64,000 nt of DNA from Otatea glauca (taxonomy: Eukaryota > Streptophyta > Magnoliopsida > Poales > Poaceae), in assembly GCA_036346275.1 (NCBI GenBank), contig CM070722.1:29160859-29224858 (forward strand), read 5' to 3'. Made by a program: the position numbers and the translations under genes. Of this stretch, positions 33,501 to 45,500 are shown one piece after another; position 1 is the first letter of the stretch; each line of letters starts with the position of its first letter. The notes below the pieces were generated by a model. It was not told the DNA's origin, made no database searches, and was given only the letters and a program-made list of their open reading frames with translations.

Positions 33501-36500
33501 AGGTTAAGTCCTTAGAGTGATCAAGGCAAGACATCCTCATACCCTCTGCCCATCGGGCCCACCTTGGCATACTCGCCCATTGTCACTTGCCCCAATCTAA
33601 ATGATTATCACCCAGGTTGATTACCAAGCACCACGTGCCATCAACAATTCAACATCGTTGCGTGACATGACTCGCCACAACAACTCAATCTCATCGTGTG
33701 ATCCCACATGACACACAAGTTCATAACATCGTTCCATATTATTTTTGAATAATATGGAAGTTGAATAAATACTGAAATTACAGAAATTAGATAAATCAGA
33801 ATTAACGTAATTATTTTTAAATTGAAAAACCGATTATTGCGCAAGTGTGACGTCAGCCCTGGCCTGGACCAACCGGAGCTTGACACGTGATCCCGATCCA
33901 TGGACTCGGTCCACGGGACGCCTCTGGTCCACCGTAGACGCGGTCCACGGTGCCTCGCAGAACGTGCCGACACGTGGTCGCACCCGATTAGTCACAACAC
34001 CGCCCCCGCCGATGCACAGCACGTGGCGTGCATCCACGACTTGGTTCGATCGAACGGACGAGGCTGGCTGCAACGCGACGAAATCCTGGCGGTTCAGATC
34101 TGATCCGACGGTTCACAACTTATGTATCTGGCAATGGATGCACGGCGGCGGAACTTCACCGGCAGCGAAGAAGATGGTCTGGCCGACGGCGCTCTGACGC
34201 GATTCCGTCGCGGAGAAAGAGAGGAGTCGACGCGGAGCACCACGGCGGACTCGGATCCGAGACCCAAGCGGCGGAAGACGGCGGATCAGCGACGTTCTCG
34301 GGCAAAAACCGCGGCGGCTACAAGCTTCAACTCCGGCGAGCTTCTACGAGCGAACGACGGCGACTCGGGGCTCCGGGTTTGCAGCAGATGCGCGGCGCGA
34401 GGTGGAGAATTCAGCGCCCACGACGGCGCCTTAAATAGGCGCACAGAAAGGTGTGCGCGACGCGAACTCTGAGGATGGTTCCGTGGCAGCGGCAGACTCC
34501 GGCGACGATACAGAGAGGTGACGCGGCCTCGTCTGGAGCGTCCAGGCGGCTCCCTCCAACGGCTGCGGGCGAGCGGTCGACGCGGCGAAGGCACAGCCGT
34601 TGGATCTCGATACAACGGCTGGGGGGTTTTGGGTTAGGTTTCCGGCGGTAAACGGGCTTTGCGGGCTAACTTGGGCCGCACAGTGCATGGGCCGGCCTGT
34701 TACTGTTCATGTGGTTTTTCAAAGGATTTCTCATTTAAAATAATTATAGAAAATCATTTCATTTGTTTCAGGCAATAAAATTATCAGGAAAAATCAAAGA
34801 AAATTCTCAAAAATCCTTTGAGACATTTTGAACTCAGATAAAATATTTTTGGCAAAACTTTATTTTAAGTTTGCACAAATTTAAATAGTTTTCAACAAAA
34901 GGCCAAAACACTTAATCTGCAATTAATTCCAATAAATCCAGAAAAATCCGAATAAATTCCAGAAAAATCATAAAATGCACAAATGACAATAAAATAATAT
35001 TTGGATGAATTTTGGGATGTTACACTTGCTCGAGATTTCGAACCGACGCCCATCAGATCAGGATCGAACAGCGGGAGTTGTTTGCAAACCCTAACGCTTC
35101 TCAGCCATCTGATTTTGGGTGGCGTGTCCAGCCATGATTCTGTCGCGTCTCGTGCACTATGAGCTGTCGATTATCGACGCGTGGACGGTCACAATTTTGC
35201 CATCTTCGCTGTATTCAGAACAGAATTCTCCGCCGCGTCGCCGCCGGGTTTGTCTCGTTGTCTGTGATTTGCACGGCTTCCAAGGTGCTATAAAAGCTGC
35301 CGACCCCCATGCTAATTTTCTCCTCACGCGCCGCCTCTAGTGCCGTACTTCTTGTCATCCGAGTTGTCGCTGTCTCTTCTCAGGAGCTCGTCGGAGTTAG
35401 GAGGTCACCACCATTTTTATCTGCTCGTATCTTCATCGCCGATGAGTCTTTTGTGCAACCGAGGGCATCATCAAGTTCGTCGTGAGGTAATCTATCAGAT
35501 TTGCGCAAACCCAAGACAAATCCATCGTGATTCTGCCGTCATGAGGACTGTCTTCTCCAACTCTGGTGAATGTTTCCACCACGCCATCACCGTCGTCTCG
35601 TGCTTGCTTTTGGCCGTTGGATCCACGAGAACGGTCAAGATTTCTCCACGTGGATGCCCCTGCATCATGCCGCGTGGTCGAACCAACGACATCGGACACG
35701 TGCCATTAGATCCTAGATCGGCGGTTCAGATCGTGCTGTCATTGCACCCTAATCGTGCGCCGACACGTGTCGTGGGAATTCCAAACGGCATGAACCGAGT
35801 CCATGGTGAACCGCCTTGGATTCGTGGACTAGGTCCATGCACCGCGCCACGTCGCGGCACCCGATTGGTTCTGGCAGGGCTGACGTCATGCTGACATCAG
35901 TATTCCGCAATAATCAGATTTTTCAGTTCAAAAATAATTTGAATAACTCGGTATTTCTCTAATTTCCAGATTTTTAAGATTTTTGAATCTTTCGAGAGCC
36001 CATTCTCTCTTATACGAGCTCCGATTGAGGTGATTCAAATTTCTATAAATTTGAAAATTGAGATCTATTTAATGGTGAATTTTATTTGATTTTTTGAGTT
36101 TATTTTCTCTCTGTTTTGGTGTTTATTTTATTTTCTCTTTCGATTCACGTAGACGTTGAGTTGTGCAACGCATCGGAGGAGGATCCATCAACTCAAATGC
36201 AAGTTCCAGATCAAGACCAGGACCTTTGACAAGGCAAGTAGTGCTTTGATCATGTTGAACCCATGTTTACAAAACTGCTATATTGTTTTTACCTTATTGC
36301 ATATTATTTTATGTATACAATTGTTTCGAATTAAATTGGGACTTAGCTATTCTACCAATTTGATCTATACCCTAGCTTGTTATTTGTACGCCATGATATA
36401 TTGTCACCCTAGATTGGTTCATTATAGTTGGTTAATACTAAAATCAACATGGGATGGTTAGACCGTGTTAAGTTGCTTAGCTGTGCCACGTCATCACATG

Positions 36501-39500
36501 TGCTTGAATCATCAATGTTTAATCATGACTAATGGAATACGAAACATAATATAAATTGGTTTGCCAGGTGTTGCCACACAATGAGATTGAGTTGTTGTGG
36601 CGGGGGATGTCACGTAACGATGTTGAATTGTTGATGGCGCGTGGTGCTTGGTAATCAACTCGGGTGGTGATCATTTAGATTGGGGCAAGTGCCAAGGGGT
36701 AGGTATGCCAAGGTGAGCCGAATGGTAGATGGTATGTGGAAGTCTTGCCTCGATCATCTTAAGGTCTTAACCTTGCAAGCCTTTGACCTGAGTCAATCAT
36801 GCAACCACATGTCTGGTATCGGACAGCCTAGGTGATTAATTAGCAATGTTTTAGCTTTAGTACTACCAATGGCGGTGTGAGTCTCGGGATGTGGTAACCA
36901 GTCCTCGCACTGATCAACTCACATGGCGCAAGAGGGGGGCCTTGGATGTGGTAACAAGTCCCACCAGTGTTGAAACATTAGCAGGTAGTACTGGGTTAAG
37001 GCAGAGCTTTGTAAAGGCTTTGTCATGATCTCTCCGCTGACACACCAAAGGAAGTGTGTTAATTGCATGGCAACAAGAGACGATCATATCGTGTGGGTTA
37101 AGTGCATAACCTCTGCAGAGTGTAAATCTATTCGAATAGCTGTGCTTGCGGTGTTGGGCATAGCTCGGGAATTACAGTCAAAGGTTAGTTTAATTAAATG
37201 GAAACTTAGTTGGGATGGCAGGTTGCCATATGGAAGGTTGGAAACTTGACATAAGACTGGAAATTTGGTTTACTTGAGAAATATTGAATCTATCTACTAC
37301 TGTTATTTGTTTTACTGTGTTTCAATCTATTTACTGTATTCGTTTACAAATGCTGCTTTATTGAAAAATAGCCATGTTAGCCATTCCTTTGGAACAAGCC
37401 CTGTATATAGTTATGTTATAGTTGCATTATGTACACAACTTGTTGAGTGCTTTAAGTACTCACCCTTGCCACCAACAACATCACCAGTTGAGGAGCTACA
37501 TCTATCCTGGAGGAGTACCAGGAGGAGACGAATGTTTAGGGTGCGAGCCTTGTCAGTTGCCTGTGTTATACTGAGCGGTTTATCTACGTTTTCATTCCGC
37601 TGCAGTTTAATATGTTATTCTTAGTTCAGCCTTGTGAGACATACTCATGTAAGTTCGACCTTAAGGTCATTCAAATAGTATTATTTAAAATATGATGTCT
37701 TTCATAATGTTTCTTCTATGTATGATTGTGATATTTACCAATGTTGAGCCTGCACACTAGCGTGATCCTGGACTAGTGTAGTATACACAGAGGGTCCAGA
37801 TTTACATATTCGGGTTCCGACAGATACCAACATAGATTCTATAGTTATTCCAATCGGTTCATACATGAAATCGACACAGATACTCACATCTTTGCTATCG
37901 GTTCTTTCACTTAAATTGACATAGATAATCATATTTATTGCTATCGATTCCTTCAAGAACCGACAGTGATATTCACTGGCATTACATTTAGTTCTTTCAA
38001 GAACCGACAGAGATATTGATTGGCATTACAGTCGGTTCCATCAAGAACTGACAGAGATAACATTACAATCGGTTCCTTCAAGAACCGACAGAGATATTCA
38101 TAGGCATTACAATCGGTTCTTTCGAGAACCGATAGAGATACTCATTTATTGTAATCGCTTCTTTTAAGAACTAACACAAATACTTCAATGCATATAATTC
38201 CTCATCTCACTCGTCTCACTTCGTCTACCTTTCACTCGCATCGACTCTAGCTTTCCCTCTTTGCCCATGCCCTCACTCGCGCCGGCTCACTCGCGCCCTT
38301 TGGGAGGAGCTGCTTAGGGTTGCAGAATTCAGGTCAGATTGGTGCGAATGGGTACCTTTAACTCTTAAATCACAAGACTTATTTTCTGCATCTTTGCAAT
38401 ATTGTTCCATAGAAAAGTGGAACTTGTACTACTGTTGTATGACATATGCCTAGAGGTCATAATGTTGGCACTTGACAATTGGGAAGTTTGTGGTGATGAC
38501 AAACATTGGACATACTTTCTATTTTCAAAATATGCAAAATGAATCTCAAAGTGACCCCTAGCCAATCTAGATGAATTCTATGAGTAACTACCTTTATGAA
38601 ATTTTCTTGCCATAAGAACAGAAAATTACGGCTAAGTACAGAAAATTATGTCTAAGAACACATGGGATTATTTAAGTTTTTAGTGTGATGGTGAATGTAT
38701 ATTGAGATCTTTTTTCTTGGTCATCGGCTGTGACCATAGGGGGTCTTACATGTTATGATCACCAGGACCTTATTACTATTAATAATACACTGGTGACATC
38801 CTGGGTTCTAATTACATTGAATTATTGAACCCATGGGAAAGTATAGAATGCTAATGCAAGTATCAACATTTGGCAAGTGCATATCACAACCAGTTGTCAA
38901 ATATCCTTTGGAGAAATTCTGAAGATCTTTTATAAACAACAAAGTGGTTTATTTATACATATCTAGAACAAAGTTTGGCCTTTGGCATGTCACCAATTAA
39001 CTTGTATACTGTTATTTTCTAACATCATTGTAGTGCTAAATGATGGTCCCATATAATTCACTTCTGATTTTCGCTTTCACGTGAAGCCGTTACCAACATA
39101 AGCATGTATCTTACCACTACAACATTAAATTTCAGTATATAATGGTGACAACATGGAGAAAAAATTACCATCAATTTGTCAATTACCATTAATATATTGT
39201 AATGTGTTGCAAAATGTTGAATTTTTAGTACCTTGAACAATATGTCAATTAAAATTATGGTTAGTTGGTTACTAATACCTAATATATACTTCTGTATTGC
39301 AACTGATGATCATACTGGCCATTTTGTTAGCTTGACTAAGTAAAAAAAAAGATGAAAGAATGAACAGATACAATGATTTTTTCATGGCCATTCTATTAAA
39401 TTTCATAATCTAATGCTTTCTTCATGATTTGTATCATTTTCCAAGGTGCTTTCTAAAGCTCCAATATGTTGGTTATTTTTAGACATGTATTTATTATAGG

Positions 39501-42500
39501 CATATTAGTTTTAATTGTTATCTCCCGTTCAAGGGTGCTTGTTTATAAATATGCTGAAATGGCATATTTATAAGCAAGCACTCTCGAATTATCCATATTT
39601 TTTGAATAGTTCGAGGATATGTGGTTCGGGCTAGTTCCCGAGCTGTTGTACAACTCCAGAGAAAGTTTCGGCAGCATCTCCCTGGTGTTCTCTGGATACA
39701 CACCCTCTTTACCTGTTATCGAGATGTGTATTTGGAGAACAGTGGGGAGATGCTGCTAAAATTTTCTCTGGAGTTGTATAACAGCTTTGCAACTTGTCTG
39801 AACCATATATCCTCAAATAGGATTAGGACCTAACCTAATTAGAGATTAGGAGTTATCGTTGGTACATACTTAGTTTGTCAACAGATAACCGTTTCTTTAA
39901 TATCATCCATTAATTTGTTAATTTGTTAATTTACTACAATATACTAGAACAATTATATGCTATGAATTATCCATTAATCTATTACTTTGCCTGAGGACCA
40001 AATAAAGGGGCCACAGGGAGAACACCGCAGGTTCTCCACTTTGATACCACGGGGGTTTGCACAGGTCCTTCGAAGTACAAGGGGCTCTACTGATCTTTTC
40101 TCAGCCAATTGGTGAGAGAAAGAGTGCCGATCATGGCTAAGGATTGGAGGAAGGAAGTCAGTACCGAGCAGAAGAATTGGGTGTGAAAATAAGTTAAGGG
40201 GAAATGGATTATACAAGAGAAAAATAAAAACAATGTGAGGCGGTATGCCTTGAAGTGAATGGGTGTATCTTTCAGGCACATCAGGGTTATCATGCATGGT
40301 GAGTACGTGTTGAAAGGACATACTCCCTTCGAGAGGTATCTGTTTGTGACTCCCGGTGTTTGAGAGGAGTTCACAAGGATGAAGAGTACACCCGAGGCGG
40401 AGGAGCTGAGAAAGAAGAACATTGCTATCCAAAGGTAGGACACACACGCGCACCACCTTTATTTCACCGGCTATGAAGGGAAGAAGGCAGAGTGGGCATG
40501 ACTAGCCGAGGAGTGCGCGAACTCCGGGATGGCGATGCCTTACTCCCACATATGTGAGGAGCAGACACACGATTGGGTTTTAGCGAGGACGAAGAAAACC
40601 TCTGACGATCGGCTTGTAGTTCCAAACCCCGCAACCGCATGGATCGTCTCCACTATCGTAAGACATTTAACTTAGTACATTGCAGTTGACCTTTCCTGTT
40701 GTATTTTAGAACTAATTTATATTCGCTTCTTGTAGGAGGAGGTAAGTCAGCAGAAAGAGCAGAGTTTTAGAGCCAAGGGTTGAAGTAAATCCTGTCTTCG
40801 GCGATAGGGAAGTCTAACCATAAGGGCCAGTTGCTTGCTGCAGGTGCGAGGCATACGAAGAGGTCCTTCTTCCAACAGGGCGCTGCCAGTGCCAGATCAA
40901 GATCATGGTAGGCATGTGCGGAGTGCATCAAGGACACGTTGAGGGAGGAGTTGAGGGAGGAGATGAGGGTGGAGATGTTGGCACGTGAGGAGCACCTGAG
41001 GGCCGAGATGATGGCAATGATCTCCCAGAGTCAGAGTTAGAGTCAGATGGCCTCGCCTCTCGTAGAAAGGCCTACACCCCGCCCTAGCAGCTGCGATTCC
41101 AAAAATGATTAGTCCGGTCCATAGCTGAAGGTAATAATTGTTTCTAACTTAAAGGTACGAGAGTAACTCCTATAATATTTTCAATCAAGTTACGCATTCC
41201 TTGCAGGCGCTTGCCAAATGCCAGCTCATCATGACGGAAGAGGGATTTCCCATTGAGGATGGATGCGGGGATGCATTTCCATGCAAGGAGATTGACACGG
41301 TGCATGGTAACTCTTTGGCAAAGGGCTACATGAGGGGGCAGGTGGACTATGTCCTCAAAGACTTCCTATCTCATGTGCTGGAGTTTCCCCCGAACGAAGA
41401 TATCACCACTCTTAGGCAAGCACGGATGTCATTCATCAAGTACCCCATGATGAGTGTCGTACTACTCAAGATAAAAATCCCTCGCGTCTTCTCAATCATT
41501 CCAGTACTGCAACACATTACATATGCATGTGCTTTGTAGGTTCCTATCGTACCTACGCCTGCTCTTGCTTCTGCTCCCACCACCATGACGAGTCGTACAC
41601 AGAGTGTAGAGCTGATGCGCAAAAGGACTAGCACGATAGCCAAAGAACCACAGGAGACTCCTTCTGTCAAGGAGGCAAAGTTGACAAAGGCCACAATACC
41701 CCTGAAATACATGGAAAGCCCCTTGTCCTGACTATGAAGACTACTTCTCTTCAGAAAAAAAAGTTGGCAAAGGCCACAGAGCCCCCTCAAGATTTTAAGG
41801 GATGTGTACATGGAAAGCCCCTTATGCCTAGCAGCGAATTGAATACTCTAGGCCTGTGCACTCGCTTGCTCCATGGATGATACCTTGACAAGGCGAATGA
41901 GGGCGAGTGCCACATCGATTTCAATGTGAGGTATCGACGGGGACATTTCCACTGCGAGGGGCATGTGACATTACTAGTTAGTTTTGAGGATTTGTTCCAT
42001 TTGTACCAACCATCGATATTTCTACTGTACGATCTTGGACGATGTGTGTATCGCACCATACAGCATGAGCCTATGACTTTTGGAGGATTTTGTATTATGT
42101 TTTTTAACATTCAACACAAGTTGCAGGATAATGAGGAAGCGAGCCATGACGGTTCAACACCGAGTTGGGTTCATCGACCCCGAGATTATGTCTATAACCA
42201 TGGCTAGGCTTCAATCGGAGTTCCTTGCCAACTACATCAAGCAGGCATTGCAGGCTGAGTCGAAAAATGACTTCATTTTATTCTCGTACCACGACGAGTA
42301 AGTAGTAATTTACCCTTCAATTACTTGTATGCACTTAAACCGTATATGAACTTATTTTCTTGCACTGCATACCATTTAATAAGCAACCATTGGGTTATAC
42401 TCATGCTCGCTCCGTGTGAAAACAAAGTCTACACTTTTAACTCACTCGAGAAGAGATCGATGGCCTATGCGATCAAGCCTATTTTGCAGAAGAAAATATA

Positions 42501-45500
42501 TTCCTCTAACCTAACATTTTTTGTATTTAACTATGTTTATTTTTTTGCCTGAATGGCATCTCTCCAATGTATGTAGGGGTTTCTTGTCTTACGTCAGTGA
42601 AGGAGGGTGACACGATGACAAATGAGGTGACCAGCTAGAGTGGAAGCGCTTCAAGGTACAAGTTAGGATTTTTTTGACATCTATTCTTCGTCTCTTAATT
42701 TTATTTTCTTTGTACACAATGTCATCAACAGGACAACGACGACCTGTGCGTCTTCTACGTTATGCATCACATGCTGGCCATGGTCAGCGGCTCACACCTT
42801 TTCCCTAAGGTATATGTACATGCATAATAATACACTTAGCCTTTTCATACAAATTTTAAAATTTAAATTAGTACACTCATTTCTGTTTTGTGGAAGATCG
42901 ATATCCCCTTCAAGATCTTACAAAGCAAAGATCTCAACAAATTTCAAGACTACTTATGCCAGTGGTACTGGACAGAAGTTATAGTGGAGGACGATAGGTT
43001 TAGAGATTCGACAGGCTCCTACTAGTCCATATGTAAACAATATTATATATGTGAATATGATATGTATTCTGACTGTTAAGTATGTTTGTGTTCTATATTG
43101 TGAATGAATGTGATATGTGTATTGTAAAGTATTTTTGTTCTATATATATTATTAATGTGATACGCATAGTATTGTGTGGAATCTATGCTGTTTTCGGTAC
43201 GTACTGTGTGTAATTTGCTTTTTTCGGTGCAAATCATAATCGATTGTGAGCTAGAACCGATTGTAATGTTGTGCACATCACAATCAGTTCTCATCTAGAA
43301 CCGATTGTGATGTGTAACTCATCACAATCTAGAACCGATTGTGATGTGCCCCCACATCACAATCGGTGATAAGAACCGAAACAATAGTGATGTGAACCAA
43401 TTGTGATGAGAATTTATCACAATCGGGCGAAAACCGACTGTGATAGTGTCTCATCATCACTGTCTAATAACTTTGTATTGCTTCCAAAACCGACTGTGAC
43501 GACGAAATGAACCGATTGTAATGTATATTCCTGTAGTAGTGTTATATTTGTATATCACATACTTGTATTCATTGTATGACATTAAGATGTACAGGTCGTA
43601 TGTATTATACAACTCTAAGATTATGGCAATTATAATAGATAATTATTAATAAACACTTTTATAATTAATCCTATTTCATTAAATAAATGGTGTAAAATTC
43701 CCATTCTCTCAATTAATGAAAGAATCCGTAAATAAGATTTTATCCTTTTTTTTAGTTTAAGGATTATTGCGGTTCATTTAATCTCATTGCATGGACAAAA
43801 GGTAGCGGAGTTGTTGGCTCGCGCGTGTGGTAGTAATTTAAGGATTATTGTGGTTCCTTCAATAAAACTAAGTGTTACTTACTTTAATTCTCCCTATTTG
43901 CGTCCAAGCTAAACCTTGTGAGACTATACCACCAGGACCAAGAATGGTGCTAGGGCGTATGCAACAAGTAAGAAGCCCATTTCTTCCGTTAGCCTCCATC
44001 ACCAACTTCTCAGCTCCTGCCTTAGTTTGCGTGTACGCATCAAAGAACTGTACACAAATTGAACTCTTTTTAATAGATGCCGAAAGGTGTAAATTAGTCA
44101 AGTAAGAAAAAGGTATATATATTTTTTGACAGGAAAAACCTTGTTTGGGTAAGGCGCTGATTCATCTACATCAAAAAGACCATGAACTCCATCGAATACA
44201 ACACAATTTGAGCTGGTGTAAATAAGCCTCTTCACCTTGCACGCAGTGCAAGCATTGATAATATTCTTTGTCCCTGAGCAACATATTCACAAGATTAATT
44301 AATGTGAAATGTTACATGCATTATAGATAGTTGGCTCCCTAGGTGTTATTAACATTCTTTTTGCCATTAAGGTACTTTGGCTTGCTACATAGTAAATTAT
44401 CTCAAGATCATGTTTACCTTTGAGAAGTTTCACAACACGTTCACCAAATGAACGGTACATAGATATTCTGATTCTTCCTTCTATTTTGAGGATAGCTAAT
44501 AGAAAATACTTCTGAAGGATGGGTAATTAAGTAGCACTAACGAACCTTGGACGTTGATCGAATAATGAAGTTCGAACCTGTCATCAATCGGATTTGGAGC
44601 AGCTGTGTGGAAAACAACATCGACCCCTTCGAAAGCTGTGCAAAACATCAATTACACTTGTTGCATGTACATAAATTGTACTGGTAGCTTTCTCAGAAAA
44701 AGATTGATATGAATATGATATAATGTAGGTTGGTGCTGGCAACAATCAAAGGCAGCGGAAGGACCGCTAGCAGCTACTCCCCTGAACCCGATGATCTACC
44801 GAGAACATGCAAAGTCAATAACTACAAGATGTTTGGATTGATAAAGGTAGAAACACATGCACACGAATTTTCGGCAAGGACATCATGAAACTATGAACTT
44901 CAAAACCAAGATTACGAAGTTTGTTTTCAGCCTCACTACATCTCTTTGCCTATCTCTCTCGCATGCTCTTATGTTTTCTCATGTTTCCATACAATCTAAC
45001 AGTGACCCTATTTACAGATGATGCATCTTGCCAGCCAAGCTAGCTAACAATCTTTTCTATATATGAGGAAGCGAATAACCTGATAGACAAGACATTACTC
45101 TAGCTTAATTCATACCATATCTATCTAGACACCTTCAGTGCACGTGGATGTATATATTGATTAGGATGCAACCTACACACAACATAAAAGTATGTAAAAG
45201 ATTACATTCGTTCTTTTTACTTATCGTTTTCGACATCCACATAGTCTTCAATGCACATATTTAACCTATAATGCCCCAAGTTTTGATGGAATTTTGAATT
45301 TGAAATTTAATTTAAATTCAACTTCAAAGTTTAAAAACCAAAGCTTAGTTTGAGAATCCAAGATTATATATGCGAGAGGCTCATTACAGTAGGGGCAATC
45401 CCATAGGTGTGGGAAGAGGAAAGACGTACTAAGGTAGGTACTCCACAGGAGTGGAGGTTGGACCCCGTATGAAAAAGGATAGGGCAGGGCCTCGTATGAA

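Larger units (their letters stand above)
31998..37822 (+). mobile_element. solo LTR 2 with an inverted LTR nested inside
   Basis: Starts TGTAACATCCC at 31998 and ends GGTTCCGACA at 37822. Flanks GAAAC and GATAC differ by one base. Own sequence is 31998-32496 plus 35025-37822 (about 3.3 kb), matching solo LTR 1 along most of its length, including the block after 36150 and the 3' zone with GGCGCAAGAGGGGGGCC near 36925. It sits inside the internal motif array of CACTA-I: similar TACATGAAA phrases occur on both sides. Confidence 0.88.
23690..43541 (+). mobile_element. CACTA-I, large decayed En/Spm element in intron 4
   Basis: Contains in order: a short left-end motif pair (ACCGATTGTGATGT near 23693), hairpin block 1, a broken TNP2 gene, an internal motif array, a pyrimidine-rich leader, hairpin block 2, a broken second gene with a C48-like end, and a right terminal array ending CCTGTAGTAGTG at 43541. 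The right 3-bp flank is TTA; the left TIR is not visible, so the left boundary is approximate (between 23145 and 23690). Two long solo LTRs interrupt it. Orientation of its genes is opposite to the SDR gene. It might instead be two overlapping elements; the parallel layout of CACTA-II argues for one. Confidence 0.7.

Noticed and set aside
33834..34688. Dense overlapping ORFs on both strands
   Set aside because: They are the GC-rich promoter zone of solo LTR 3, as in LTRs 1 and 2; no transposon protein motifs.
43541..43883. Missing exon of the SDR gene after the GPG motif
   Set aside because: At first the segment corresponding to the conserved VPSLV..ARAGK part of relatives seemed lost. Reading on to the GTAAGT donor at 43882 shows that IVSQGLAWTQIGRIK fills this place with only about two residues fewer, so no exon is missing.
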